Of a stretch of 64,000 nt of DNA, positions 1 through 8,948 are shown in pieces. Each line of letters begins with the position of its first letter. Within the stretch, counting starts at the first letter, position 1. The stretch is from assembly GCF_052161615.1 (NCBI RefSeq), contig NZ_CP197417.1, forward strand, positions 4,526,001-4,590,000, given 5' to 3'. Both the position numbers and the translations under genes were made by a program. Source of the stretch: Aeoliella sp052161615 (lineage in GTDB: Bacteria > Planctomycetota > Planctomycetia > Pirellulales > Lacipirellulaceae). The notes beneath the pieces were generated by a model, which was not told where the DNA came from, did no database searches, and worked only from the letters and a program-made list of their open reading frames with translations.

Positions 1-1
1 T

Positions 2-1753
2 GGCGAACTCCGCTCTTCTCACGCTGGCCAGGAAGTCACCCTCTGCGGATGGGTCGATAGCTACCGCGATCACGGCGGCGGTCTGTTCGTCGACCTTCGC
101 GACCGTTATGGCATTACGCAAATCGCGTTCAGCCCCCCCGACACGCCGGCCGACCTGATCGAAGCGAGCAAAGAACTCCGCGCTGAGTACGTGGTGCAGA
201 TCACGGGCAAAGTAGCCGAGCGTCCCGAGGGTCAGCACAACCCTCGACTCTCGACCGGCGACATCGAACTCCGCGCCACCGGTCTGACGCTGCTCAACAA
301 GGCGAAGACCCCGCCGGTCTCGCCTTCAGAGAAAGTCACCGAGCTTCCTGGCGAAGACACCCGGCTCAAGTACCGCTATCTCGACCTGCGTCGTCCACAG
401 ATGCAGAAGGCGATGATCCTCCGCGATCGCATCACCAAAGGGATGCGTGACTACTTCGAGGAGAATGGCTTCCTCGACGTCGAAACGCCCATCCTCGGCC
501 GCAGCACGCCCGAAGGAGCTCGCGACTACTTGGTGCCAAGCCGCGTGCACAATGGCAACTTCTACGCCCTGCCCCAGTCGCCGCAGCTCTACAAGCAGAT
601 CCTGATGATTGCGGGCTACGACCGTTACGTGCAGATCGCCCGCTGTTTCCGCGACGAGGACCTTCGCGCCGATCGCCAGCCCGAGTTCACGCAAGTCGAC
701 CTTGAAATGAGCTTCGTCGACGCCGACGACGTGATCGGCATGATCGACGGCTGCATGCAGAAGCTCGCCAAGGAAGTGCTCGGCATCGATCTGAAGTTGC
801 CACTTCCGCGCATGACGTACGACGAAGCGATGACACGCTACGGCCATGACGCCCCCGACTTGCGGTTCGACATGGAGATCGTCGACTGCACCGACCTCGC
901 CGCCGAGAGCGACTTTGGCGTGTTCAAGTCGGTGACGGCCGAGGGTGGTTTCGTCCGCGCGGTCAACGCCAAGAAGGGTACCGACACCTACAGCCGCCGT
1001 GGTATCGACGGTCTGACCGAGTACGTGAAGAACTACGGCGCAAAGGGCCTCGCGTGGTTCCGCTGCGAAGACGATGGCAAGCTCGGCTCGACGATCGCCA
1101 AGTTCTTCAGCGACGAGCTGCTCGAAAAGTTCGCCAAGCGTCTGAACGCCGAACCGGGCGACCTCATCCTGTTCTCCGCCGCCGATTGGGCCACCACCTG
1201 CAAGGTGCTATACGCCCTGCGGAAGAAGGTGGGCGAAGAGATGAAGCTCTACGACCCCGCCGAGATGAATTTCAGCTGGATCGTCGAGTTCCCGATGTTC
1301 GAGTACGACACCGAAGAGAAGCGTTGGAACGCGATGCACCACCCATTCACCGCGCCGCTTGAAGATCACGTCCCGCTGTTGGACACGGACCCCGGTAAGT
1401 GCCGCGCGAAGGCGTACGACCTGGTGATCAACGGCTACGAAGCGGGCGGCGGTACCATCCGTATCCACGACTCCGAAACGCAAAGCAAAGTGTTCGGCCT
1501 CTTGGGCATCGACACCGAAACCGCCCGCGACCGCTTCGGCTTCCTCTTAGACGCACTGGCCTACGGCGCGCCCCCGCACGGTGGCCTCGCCCTCGGCCTC
1601 GACCGCGTGGTCATGCTCTTCGGCGGCCTCGACAACATCCGCGACGTCATCGCCTTCCCCAAGACGCAGAAGGCAACCGACATGATGACTGAAGCCCCCG
1701 GCACGGTGGACAAGAAGCAGCTGAAGGAGCTGGGGATTAAGCTGGATTCGTAG
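2..1753 (+). CDS. aspS: Aspartyl-tRNA synthetase, 5' end cut by window edge
   Basis: Class II aminoacyl-tRNA synthetase that charges tRNA-Asp in the cytoplasm. The frame is open to the left edge: bases 2-190 are in frame and encode the start of the OB-fold anticodon-binding domain (GELRSSHAGQEVTLCGWV), so the GTG at 191 is not the start. About 583 residues are visible, close to a full bacterial AspRS of about 590. Class II motif 2 (CFRDEDLRADRQPEFTQ) and motif 3 (GGLALGLDRVVMLFGG) are intact, with the bacterial GAD insert between them. Whether the enzyme also charges tRNA-Asn cannot be read by eye. A toxin-antitoxin pair follows 39 bases downstream on the same strand. Confidence 0.97.
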   Translation, partial: GELRSSHAGQEVTLCGWVDSYRDHGGGLFVDLRDRYGITQIAFSPPDTPADLIEASKELRAEYVVQITGKVAERPEGQHNPRLSTGDIELRATGLTLLNKAKTPPVSPSEKVTELPGEDTRLKYRYLDLRRPQMQKAMILRDRITKGMRDYFEENGFLDVETPILGRSTPEGARDYLVPSRVHNGNFYALPQSPQLYKQILMIAGYDRYVQIARCFRDEDLRADRQPEFTQVDLEMSFVDADDVIGMIDGCMQKLAKEVLGIDLKLPLPRMTYDEAMTRYGHDAPDLRFDMEIVDCTDLAAESDFGVFKSVTAEGGFVRAVNAKKGTDTYSRRGIDGLTEYVKNYGAKGLAWFRCEDDGKLGSTIAKFFSDELLEKFAKRLNAEPGDLILFSAADWATTCKVLYALRKKVGEEMKLYDPAEMNFSWIVEFPMFEYDTEEKRWNAMHHPFTAPLEDHVPLLDTDPGKCRAKAYDLVINGYEAGGGTIRIHDSETQSKVFGLLGIDTETARDRFGFLLDALAYGAPPHGGLALGLDRVVMLFGGLDNIRDVIAFPKTQKATDMMTEAPGTVDKKQLKELGIKLDS

Positions 1754-1792
1754 AAGTTGGCACGTCGGCAACCACCGAGGTACAATACAGCT

Positions 1793-2053
1793 ATGAACGT
1801 TCAAATCGACGCCATCTATGATAACGGAGTACTGCGGCCTTTAACGCCGTTATCGTTACCCGACCAGTCGAGGGTGACTGTCACCGTCGATGTCGATGCC
1901 GCGGGTCAAGCTGATTCAGCGTCTGAGATCGAGGCAAAACGGTTAGCAATTAGGAAGTTATTCGACGACATCGATAAACTTCCGCAGCCTGAAAACAAGG
2001 ACGGCTGGTCAGCCAAAAACCACGACGAAGTACTCTACGGTTGGAAGAAATGA
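1793..2053 (+). CDS. AF2212-like (DUF104) antitoxin
   Basis: An 86-residue protein beginning MNVQIDAIYDNGVLRPL, the typical opening of the AF2212/DUF104 family of small antitoxins paired with PIN-domain toxins. The frame extends upstream to a TTG at 1757, but the ATG at 1793 starts exactly at the conserved family N terminus and is chosen. The N-terminal half is predicted beta-rich and should bind DNA; the charged C-terminal half (EIEAKRLAIRKLFDDIDKL) is helical and is the likely toxin-binding part. The stop codon overlaps the ATG of the PIN gene (ATGA at 2050-2053), so the pair is almost certainly translationally coupled. Function is inferred from family and pairing. Confidence 0.85.
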   Translation: MNVQIDAIYDNGVLRPLTPLSLPDQSRVTVTVDVDAAGQADSASEIEAKRLAIRKLFDDIDKLPQPENKDGWSAKNHDEVLYGWKK

Positions 2054-2445
2054 TCTTCGTCGACACCGGATTTTGGTTTGCAACCTTCGTTCAGGAAGAC
2101 CCAGCCCACGACGCGTGTCGCTCGCTGTTCGCGGCCCACAGCGACCACCTGCTCACGACCAATTTTGTGTTTGACGAGCTATGTACTTTGTTTCGAGCTC
2201 GTGGCTGCCGAGAGATTGCCAATCGCTTTTGCCCAGACCTCTTATCGGAGGCTATCTGCCGCCTTCACTGGGTTACCGAGGAAGATTTCCTGAGTGCTTG
2301 GAGCATTTACAGTCGGTTCACGGACAAGGACTGGAGCTTCACGGACTGTACCAGCTACGCAGTGATGCAACGCCTCGGCATCACTGAAACGCTCGCACTT
2401 GATGACCACTTCCGGCAGTTTGGTATTGCGACGGTGAAGCCGTAG
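2050..2445 (+). CDS. PIN-domain ribonuclease toxin (VapC-like)
   Basis: A 131-residue PIN-domain protein, expected to be a metal-dependent endoribonuclease acting as the toxin of a type II pair. The acidic residues expected of the active site are visible: D5 (FVDTGFW), E43 (FVFDEL), D99 (SFTDCTS) and D118/D119 (LALDDHF). The start is the ATG at 2050, which overlaps the antitoxin stop; a TTG nine bases upstream is in frame but less likely. Length is normal for the family. The target RNA is unknown. Its position directly behind aspS is probably chance, although co-transcription from the aspS promoter is possible because the gap is only 39 bases. Confidence 0.85.
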   Translation: MIFVDTGFWFATFVQEDPAHDACRSLFAAHSDHLLTTNFVFDELCTLFRARGCREIANRFCPDLLSEAICRLHWVTEEDFLSAWSIYSRFTDKDWSFTDCTSYAVMQRLGITETLALDDHFRQFGIATVKP

Positions 2446-2462
2446 GCGACCAGGAGCTACCC

Positions 2463-3908
2463 ATGCCCCTCCTCTCCCGAGCCAACCTCTTCACCCTCCA
2501 GGGTTCGGTCGATCGTCGCGAGTACTTGGGGGTGGGCGTGGTGCTCATGCTGGTTAAATACGCGGTCGAGGCAGGCACGGTCTACCTCACTACCGGCATG
2601 GCCTACACGCCGATCGAATTCTTCAGCCCACTGATGTCGTCGCGTGTTCGATTTGTCGAGGCAGGCGGGGCATGGCTCGGTTGGGCGTGGCTGATGTGGA
2701 CCATTCCGTTCGTGTGGATTGCGATCGCCATGACGTTTCGCCGCGCGAAGGACGCCGACTTATCACCTTGGACGGCGATGGCCATACTGGTTCCCCTGGT
2801 AAATTTTGCAACCATGCTGATGATGTCGCTCGCACCTTCATCGGCGAAGCCTTCGCGTGAACAATCAGCTAACAGGCCAATCCACAAAGAGGGACAGGCC
2901 GTCGACTCCCGCCCTAGCCATCTAGCACCAAAGCAGAGCATACCCGAACAAGCCTCGTTCAAGGCGGCCGCTGCGGGTCTTGCCGTCGGAGTACTTTATA
3001 CCTTGGTAGTCGCCGGGCTGATGACGTTAGTTCTTCAGAGCTACGGGGCCGCTCTATTCTTTGGGGCTCCCATCATCTCCGGTGCCGCCTGCGGATATGT
3101 ATTTAATAGCCGTCGACGGCAGACGCTGGGGCAAACGCTGAACCTAGCGGCCACGCTTGTACTCTGCACGATGGCCACGATGCTTCTGGTCGGGCTCGAA
3201 GGCGCGTTTTGCATTCTGATGGCATTTCCGCTGCTAGCTCCACTGTCGATGCTTGGTGCGGTTGTTGGACGAGAAATTACAAGGAACAGTGGGGTCGACC
3301 AGAGACGAGACGATCGTGGAATGCTCGGCGCTTTGTTGCTACTCCCGTTGGTGGCGACGGTCGAGCCCTTCGTGGCGGGGCCGGCTCCGCTGGTTGTCAC
3401 AACCGCGATCGACATCCAGGCTAGTCCCCAGGAAGTGTGGGATGTGGTCGTCGCATTCCCCGACATCGAAGCACCGCCCGCCTGGTACTTCCGCTGGGGA
3501 ATCGCTGCGCCCGAGCGGGCTCGCATCGAAGGCCACGGCGTAGGAGCGGTGCGGCACTGCGAGTTCACCACCGGTTCGTTCGTCGAGCCCATCACCGTGT
3601 GGGACGAGCCCCGGCGACTGGCGTTCGACGTTACCGAACAACCCGCACCGATGTTCGAGCTGTCGCCCTATGGCCATCTCCACCCTCCCCACCTCGACAT
3701 CTCGTTCCGCAGCACCAAGGGAGAGTTTCGTCTCGAAGCGTTGCCCGACGGTGGCACACGACTGATTGGCACCACCTGGTACGAACTCGACATCGCCCCC
3801 CACACCTACTGGCAATGGTGGACCGACTGGATCGTCCACCAGATTCACCGCCGGGTTCTGGAGCACATCAAGGTGGTGGCAGAGCAGAAGCCACTAGCTC
3901 TCCAGTGA
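2463..3908 (+). CDS. DUF805-like membrane region fused to SRPBCC (START-like) domain
   Basis: A 481-residue protein with two parts. The N-terminal part opens with LQGSVDRREYLGVGVV and contains AMTFRRAKDADLSPW, both reminiscent of DUF805 membrane proteins. Hydrophobic segments lie near residues 25-42, 70-95, 105-125, 165-190, 230-275 and 290-310. A hydrophilic linker occupies about 128-165. From about residue 318 the protein becomes soluble and reads like an SRPBCC/polyketide-cyclase fold (TTAIDIQASPQEVWDVVVAF, then WDEPRRLAFDV and GGTRLIGTTWYELDI), a hydrophobic-ligand-binding domain. The role is unknown; binding of a lipid or small hydrophobic ligand at the membrane is inference. The start is the ATG 17 bases after the PIN stop. 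Confidence 0.7.
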   Translation: MPLLSRANLFTLQGSVDRREYLGVGVVLMLVKYAVEAGTVYLTTGMAYTPIEFFSPLMSSRVRFVEAGGAWLGWAWLMWTIPFVWIAIAMTFRRAKDADLSPWTAMAILVPLVNFATMLMMSLAPSSAKPSREQSANRPIHKEGQAVDSRPSHLAPKQSIPEQASFKAAAAGLAVGVLYTLVVAGLMTLVLQSYGAALFFGAPIISGAACGYVFNSRRRQTLGQTLNLAATLVLCTMATMLLVGLEGAFCILMAFPLLAPLSMLGAVVGREITRNSGVDQRRDDRGMLGALLLLPLVATVEPFVAGPAPLVVTTAIDIQASPQEVWDVVVAFPDIEAPPAWYFRWGIAAPERARIEGHGVGAVRHCEFTTGSFVEPITVWDEPRRLAFDVTEQPAPMFELSPYGHLHPPHLDISFRSTKGEFRLEALPDGGTRLIGTTWYELDIAPHTYWQWWTDWIVHQIHRRVLEHIKVVAEQKPLALQ

Positions 3909-3958
3909 GGCGGGTCGTCCCCGACCCCGGAAAGAGTTGCTCGAAGTGGAACTCCCCC

Positions 3959-4573
3959 TCACCCCTCGACCAACCGTCGAACTTCCCCCCAAAACACCGC
4001 AAGCTCAAGCGTCACCTCTGGAAGCCGCGGCGAAGTGTAGGCATCGCCAGTCATGGGTTCCACTTGATAGCGATCGCCTGCCAGTAGCAGGAACTCGATG
4101 TGTTGCTCGGCAGGGTCGACGATCCAGTACTCGGGCACGCCATGCTCGGCGTAGATAGCCAGCTTGTGGCGACGGTCGCGCGAGGCACGCGACTCGCTAA
4201 CGATCTCGACCACTAAGTCCGGCGGGCCGGTGACGTGGCGGCCAATGATCGTCCGGCGACCCTTCGCGACGTAAACCAAATCGGGCTGCACCACGGTATC
4301 GTCCGACAAGTGCACATCAATTGGCGAGGCGACGCCGGAACCGCCACCCTTTCGCGACGCTCGCAACACCATTTCGGATAGAAGCAGCGATATGGCTTGG
4401 TGGAGAAAATTTGGCGCAGGCGACATGACGTAATGGCCTCGAATCAGCTCGATCGGTTCCCCTTCGGGCAGCTTCCAGTAGTCGGCTGCCCGATAGGGTC
4501 CGATGCCACTACTACCCCCGATTGCTGGAAAGTCAGGGAGATAGGCCGAGGTAGAGAAATTGGCAGTGCTCAT
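3959..4573 (-). CDS. Uma2 family (DUF820) endonuclease-like protein
   Basis: A 204-residue member of the Uma2/DUF820 family, which has a PD-(D/E)XK nuclease fold and is greatly expanded in planctomycetes and cyanobacteria. Family hallmarks are visible: YWKLPEGEPIELIRGHYVMS near the N terminus, VVQPDLVYV, PPDLVVEIVSESRASRDRRHK and IYAEHGVPEYWIVDP. These supply the acidic residues and lysine of the nuclease core. The frame runs upstream to 4651, but the ATG at 4573 (MSTANFSTS) gives the normal length and is chosen. The biological substrate of the family is unknown. The gene faces the DUF805 fusion; the two 3' ends are 50 bases apart. Confidence 0.85.
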   Translation of the reverse strand: MSTANFSTSAYLPDFPAIGGSSGIGPYRAADYWKLPEGEPIELIRGHYVMSPAPNFLHQAISLLLSEMVLRASRKGGGSGVASPIDVHLSDDTVVQPDLVYVAKGRRTIIGRHVTGPPDLVVEIVSESRASRDRRHKLAIYAEHGVPEYWIVDPAEQHIEFLLLAGDRYQVEPMTGDAYTSPRLPEVTLELAVFWGEVRRLVEG

Positions 4574-4786
4574 GCTGTAAGTATACCCAACTGCCCATTC
4601 TCCGCCCCAGCTCCATTTTCCGGCGAATTCCGAGCCCCATGATCCCCCCAACTATTTCCCACTTTCTTCGCCCCACCCACTAGTAAGCGCACGCCCGATC
4701 AGGTACATTCACCACTGCGTATGGACGCCATCCGCCAGGGTGAACCTGGGGGGCGGCGGATTGTCCCCCTTGGTGGGGGACTTCGA

Positions 4787-4817
4787 GAGTAATGTCGCAC
4801 CCCCTGCGACATTACTC
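4787..4817. repeat. Inverted repeat, AGTAATGTCGCA family, copy 1
   Basis: Perfect 13-bp arms (GAGTAATGTCGCA and its complement) separated by five C residues. Related elements lie at 45974-46012 and 46093-46138, all in non-coding DNA. Confidence 0.85.
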
Positions 4818-4962
4818 TTGTTGACACGACGGGGATTATTGACGCAAACAACCGCTAGGAAACAACTTACAGCGACAGCCAATGGGCCCGCGAAATGGAT
4901 AAAGTCGCAGTCAATCGATTTTCGACCCTTTCGCGACAAAACCACCTCAGCCGCCGACCCCT

Positions 4963-4984
4963 CCGAAGACACGTAGGTCTTCGG
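4963..4984. repeat. Short hairpin, CCGAAGAC-acgtag-GTCTTCGG
   Basis: Perfect 8-bp arms around the loop ACGTAG. The same loop with near-identical arms occurs at 10270-10291 and 33205-33226, so this is one copy of a dispersed hairpin family. Confidence 0.85.
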
Positions 4985-5046
4985 GTATTTTGATAGTCTG
5001 TTAGAAACCTTCGACCGACCTGCTCCTCACTCCCTCGCCATATTCG

Positions 5047-6279
5047 ATGTCGCATATCCAAGTTGCCCAGCGTGTCACTCGCCTGCCGCCGTACCTGTTT
5101 GGTCGGATCAATAAGATGATCTACGACAAGCGGACCGCCGGCGACGATGTCATCGAGCTCGGCATGGGCAACCCCAGCGACCCGCCGCAGGACATTGTGA
5201 TCGAGAAGCTGACCGAGGCAGCCCGCGATCCGCGGAACCATCGCTACAGCAAGTCGAACGGCATTGCGAATCTCCGCCGCGAGGTTGGCACCAAGTACCT
5301 CAAGAAGTACGGCGTGCGGCTCGATCCGGCGGACGAGGTGATGGTGTGTCTGGGCTCGAAGGAAGGCTTCAGCCACATGTGCCTGGCGATGATGGGACCG
5401 GGCGACACCGCCATCGTCCCCGCGCCGTACTTCCCGGTGCACGTCTACGCGGTCGCCCTCGCGTCGGGCAACGCGATCACGCTGCCGGTGGCGAACAGCG
5501 AGAAGTTCCTCTCCGACATCGCTTACACTTGCGAAACGCTTTACCCCAAGCCGAAGCTGCTGATCCTCTGCTACCCTCACAATCCATCGAGCGTGGTGGT
5601 CGAGCAAGGTTTCTACGACGAGGTGGTGAAGCTCGCGAAGAAGTACGGGCTGATGGTAATCAGCGACTTCGCCTACGCCGACGTGGCGTTCGATGGTTAC
5701 AAACCGCCGAGCTTCCTAGCATCGAAGGGTGCGATCGACGTTGGTGTCGAGTTCACCACCATGAGCAAAGGCTACAACATGGCCGGCTGGCGTGTTGGCT
5801 TCTGCTGTGGCAATCGCGAGATGATTCAGGCTCTTGGCACCATCAAGGGCTACTACGATTACGGCATGTTCCAAGCGATCCAGATCGCCGCGATCGTGGC
5901 CCTGCGTCACACCGACGCCGCGGTCGAGGAGCAGTCGAAGATCTACCAAGGCCGCCGCGACGTGCTGTGCGATGGCCTCGCGCGATTGGGCTGGGAGATC
6001 AATCCCCCGAAGGCCGGCATGTTCGTCTGGCAAGCGATCCCCGAGCCGTGGAAGAGCCGCATGAGCACCATGGACTTCGCGATGATGCTGCTCGACAAGG
6101 GCAACGTCGCCGTTAGCCCCGGCAGCGGTTTCGGCCCCGCGGGCGAAGGCTACCTGCGGATGAGCCTGGTGGAGAACGAAAACCGCCTCCGCCAAGCCGT
6201 GCGGCAGATTAAGCAGTGCCTGAAGGAAGCGGAAGAAGAGTGGAGTAACAAACCCGCAGTCGTTGTGGCGGAAGCTTAG
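5047..6279 (+). CDS. alaC: Class I/II PLP-dependent aminotransferase, AlaC-like
   Basis: A 410-residue fold-type I aminotransferase of the AlaC/LL-diaminopimelate-aminotransferase-like group, expected to interconvert pyruvate/alanine or a related pair with glutamate and 2-oxoglutarate in the cytoplasm. The Schiff-base lysine is K241 in TTMSKGYNMAGWRVGF. The substrate-carboxylate arginine lies in the C-terminal GEGYLRMSLVENENR stretch, and CYPHNPSS carries the conserved Asn of the PLP pocket. Length is normal. An AlaC role is more likely than lysine synthesis because of the opening RVTRLPPYLFGRINK, but DapL-like activity cannot be excluded by eye. The next gene begins 19 bases after the stop. 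Confidence 0.85.
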   Translation: MSHIQVAQRVTRLPPYLFGRINKMIYDKRTAGDDVIELGMGNPSDPPQDIVIEKLTEAARDPRNHRYSKSNGIANLRREVGTKYLKKYGVRLDPADEVMVCLGSKEGFSHMCLAMMGPGDTAIVPAPYFPVHVYAVALASGNAITLPVANSEKFLSDIAYTCETLYPKPKLLILCYPHNPSSVVVEQGFYDEVVKLAKKYGLMVISDFAYADVAFDGYKPPSFLASKGAIDVGVEFTTMSKGYNMAGWRVGFCCGNREMIQALGTIKGYYDYGMFQAIQIAAIVALRHTDAAVEEQSKIYQGRRDVLCDGLARLGWEINPPKAGMFVWQAIPEPWKSRMSTMDFAMMLLDKGNVAVSPGSGFGPAGEGYLRMSLVENENRLRQAVRQIKQCLKEAEEEWSNKPAVVVAEA

Positions 6280-6298
6280 GCTCCGAAGTGTAGGACCG

Positions 6299-6889
6299 AT
6301 GCCCCCCATCAAACTCCAACCTGTTAGCCTCGAAAGGATGGTCCAAGCCGTGGAGCGCGTCCGCGATCGCTTGGCCCGGGCGGTCAAGGTGTTGGAGGGT
6401 GCCGGCATTCCTTACGCCGTGGCTGGTGGGAATGCAGTGGCGGCGTGGGTGACTCGCGTGGACGCTGCCGCGGTGCGTAACACTCAGGATGTCGACATCT
6501 TGCTCCGACGCGAAGACCTGGAGCGGGCAAAGGAAGCCTTTGCGAAAGCCGGATTCGTCTACCGGCACGTGAAGAGCATCGACATGTTTCTCGACGGCGA
6601 GGGTGCCAAGGCACGGGATGCCGTGCACGTGCTGTTTGCCGAGGAGCGGATCAAATCGGATGACCTTTCGCTGACTCCGAGCTTGGACCAAGTCGATACG
6701 CAGGGCGACTTCGCGGTGGTGGATTTGGAAGCTCTGGTGCGGATGAAGCTGACAAGCTTCCGCCTGAAGGACCAAGTTCACCTCCAAGACATGGTGGAAG
6801 TCGAGTTAGTCGACGACTCCTGGCCAATCCGCTTCGACGGCGAATTAGCCGATCGCCTGCGAAAGATATTGGAGAACCCAGAGGCATAA
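6299..6889 (+). CDS. Nucleotidyltransferase-fold protein (AbiEii/DUF6036-like)
   Basis: A 196-residue protein with the minimal nucleotidyltransferase signature: YAVAGGNAVAAW (glycine-rich helix-strand) followed by RNTQDVDILLRRED, giving the paired aspartates of the catalytic strand, and later DFAVVDLEALVRMKL. This pattern is shared by AbiEii-type toxins and by stand-alone hypothetical proteins common in planctomycetes. There is no AbiEi-like antitoxin next to it, so a toxin role is not supported. The frame starts at a TTG inside the aminotransferase gene, but the ATG at 6299 is preferred; ATG 6338 is a further option. Substrate unknown. Confidence 0.65.
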   Translation: MPPIKLQPVSLERMVQAVERVRDRLARAVKVLEGAGIPYAVAGGNAVAAWVTRVDAAAVRNTQDVDILLRREDLERAKEAFAKAGFVYRHVKSIDMFLDGEGAKARDAVHVLFAEERIKSDDLSLTPSLDQVDTQGDFAVVDLEALVRMKLTSFRLKDQVHLQDMVEVELVDDSWPIRFDGELADRLRKILENPEA

Positions 6890-6995
6890 CTCGGAATTCC
6901 GGCCGCTTGAAGAGCCAACCCTTCCTCCCTTACCATTGCGATAACCTTCGACAACCAGAACCTACCAGACGCCTCACGGCGTCCGCTCGCCCCCA

Positions 6996-8117
6996 ATGAT
7001 TGCTAAACTCGCCCTCGAAGATGGAACTGTGTACACGGGAACCGCTATTGGTGCGGCGGGGGAAGTGGATGGCGAGGTTTGCTTCAACACCTCGATGACC
7101 GGGTATCAGGAGATCCTGACCGATCCCAGCTACCGCGGGCAGATCGTCACGATGACCTACCCGCAGATCGGCAACTACGGCGTCAACGCCGAGGATGTCG
7201 AGAGCGCGAAGCCTCACCTCGCTGGATTCATCGTTCGCGAACACAGCCGTCGGCAGAGCAACTTCCGCTGCGAGCAAAGTTTGAGCGAGTATCTGGAGCA
7301 GCACAACGTCGTGGCGATTGAATCGATCGACACGCGCTCTCTGGTCCGTAAGTTGCGTTCGCAGGGTGCGATGCGGGGCGTGTTGTCGACCGTGGATCTC
7401 GACGACGCCAGCCTAGTGGCCAAGGCCAAGGCGAGCCCCGGGCTCGTTGGACGTGACCTCGTGCAGGAAGTCGCCGCGACCGAAGCACGAGAGTGGACCG
7501 AACCGCTCAACACCTGGACGCTGCTCCATCCGCGCGACGAGGATACGTCAGGTGCATCGGTGCCCCACGTCGTGGCGATGGACTTCGGCATGAAGTGGAA
7601 CATCCCCCGCCACTTGGTCGACATGGGTTGCCGCGTAACAGTGGTGCCTGGTGGTTACAACGCCGAGCAGATCCTAGAGCTCGCGCCGGATGGCGTGTTC
7701 CTCTCCAACGGCCCCGGCGATCCCGAGCCGATTGAGTACGCGATCACTACGATCCGCGACCTCTTGGGCAAGAAGCCTGTGTTCGGCATTTGCCTCGGTC
7801 ATCAGCTGTTGTCGCTGGCGTGCGGGGCGAAGACGTTCAAGATGAAGTTCGGCCATCGCGGCGCGAATCAACCCGTGCACGATTTGATCACCGACAAGGT
7901 GGAGATTACTTCGCAGAACCACGGGTTTGCCGTCGACGAATCGTCCATGCCTAGCTCGCTGGAAGTAACGCACCGCAGCCTGAACGATCAAACGATTGAA
8001 GGCGTTCAGCACCGCGAGTATCCGGCATTCTCGGTACAGTACCACCCCGAAGCGTCCAGCGGCCCGCACGACAGTCATTACCTGTTCGAGCGGTTTTATC
8101 GTTCGATGGTGGACTAG
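6996..8117 (+). CDS. carA: Carbamoyl-phosphate synthase small (glutaminase) subunit
   Basis: A 373-residue glutaminase subunit that hydrolyses glutamine and passes ammonia to CarB for carbamoyl phosphate, feeding pyrimidine and arginine synthesis. The N-terminal CarA domain shows FNTSMTGYQEILTDPSYRGQ. The C-terminal class I amidotransferase domain has the nucleophile C266 (FGICLGHQLL) and the H350/E352 pair (QYHPEASSGP), so the triad is complete. Length matches the family. carB is not adjacent, unlike many proteobacteria. The 106-base upstream gap should contain the promoter, but none is obvious. Confidence 0.97.
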   Translation: MIAKLALEDGTVYTGTAIGAAGEVDGEVCFNTSMTGYQEILTDPSYRGQIVTMTYPQIGNYGVNAEDVESAKPHLAGFIVREHSRRQSNFRCEQSLSEYLEQHNVVAIESIDTRSLVRKLRSQGAMRGVLSTVDLDDASLVAKAKASPGLVGRDLVQEVAATEAREWTEPLNTWTLLHPRDEDTSGASVPHVVAMDFGMKWNIPRHLVDMGCRVTVVPGGYNAEQILELAPDGVFLSNGPGDPEPIEYAITTIRDLLGKKPVFGICLGHQLLSLACGAKTFKMKFGHRGANQPVHDLITDKVEITSQNHGFAVDESSMPSSLEVTHRSLNDQTIEGVQHREYPAFSVQYHPEASSGPHDSHYLFERFYRSMVD

Positions 8118-8366
8118 GCTGAGCACGACTCGGAAAGCTGCCTTCGATTCCGAGTTTCGGTCAAATTAGACTCAGCGATTTGCCCTACTTCAAACCATAA
8201 CCTAGTCTTCTGATGTTGTCCGTTCTGCGCGAATTGAGTGCGTGGCGGCGACCACCTTATCCCACCTGCCTGTTCCCACCTGTCGGCTTGTTTTCCTCTG
8301 TCGCCGCCGGCTGAGTCGCCCTTGACTCCCCACGCCGGACTGACGGCAGTTTTGCTTGTCCCTTGA

Positions 8367-8906
8367 ATGGCCGCTCGCACCTCCGTGTTCCTGATGAACA
8401 CCGAGGCCCCACCGAGCCCGCCCCGTGAGTCGCCTGTGCCCGAGCCAGACGAAATCATCCGTCAATCCGTTGAGGCATGGTCTGCTGAACAGCAGGATTA
8501 CACCGCGGAGCTGGAACAATCGCTCGCCGCGCTGGAATCGTACGAAGCTCGATTAGGAGAGTGGCACAGCGAACTCGTCACCAAGTCCGAACAACTAGAT
8601 CAACAGAACCGCGACCTGGAAGAGCGTCGCAAACAATTCGCCCAACAGCAGGCCTCTGACTTGGCGATGACTGCCGAGTTGGATCAAGCACGGGCGGAGG
8701 TGGAAGACCTTCGTCAGCGCCTGGCCGAGATGGTCGATCCGATTGTCGCGGCGAGTGCCGCGGCAACGGGCGACACCGGATACACCAACCGCAGTGGTAA
8801 GTCGAACGCGGGGGTCGAGTTGCTCGACCCGTCGGTCAGCGCCGTTGCCAAGCAGTTCCAAAAGCTGCGACAGCAACAAGCGGCCCGTCGTTCCGCCGGC
8901 CGCTAG
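8367..8906 (+). CDS. Coiled-coil protein of unknown function
   Basis: A 179-residue protein with a proline-rich start, then a long heptad-rich helix from about residue 35 to 122 (EQQDYTAELEQSLAALESYE through AEVEDLRQRLAEMV), then a low-complexity tail. No enzyme motif or membrane segment is seen. The start is uncertain: ATG 8367 or ATG 8394 (MNTEAPPSPP), neither with a clear Shine-Dalgarno site. It is the first gene of a plus-strand cluster (next gene 42 bases on) with an FGE-like membrane protein and a P-loop GTPase, so a scaffolding role for those proteins is a reasonable inference, not a demonstrated one. Confidence 0.65.
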   Translation: MAARTSVFLMNTEAPPSPPRESPVPEPDEIIRQSVEAWSAEQQDYTAELEQSLAALESYEARLGEWHSELVTKSEQLDQQNRDLEERRKQFAQQQASDLAMTAELDQARAEVEDLRQRLAEMVDPIVAASAAATGDTGYTNRSGKSNAGVELLDPSVSAVAKQFQKLRQQQAARRSAGR

Positions 8907-8948
8907 CGAGGTTCCATTCAGCCACCTCCCCCCACGGCGAAGTCCACC

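Larger units (their letters stand above)
4574..5046. other. Intergenic region between uma2-like and aminotransferase genes
   Basis: A 473-base gap between divergent genes with no credible coding sequence. It holds a 13-bp perfect inverted repeat (4787-4817), a single copy of its half-site near 4903, and a short hairpin of another dispersed family (4963-4984). A TTGACA hexamer lies near 4820 but no convincing -10 box follows at 16-18 bases. Confidence 0.6.
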
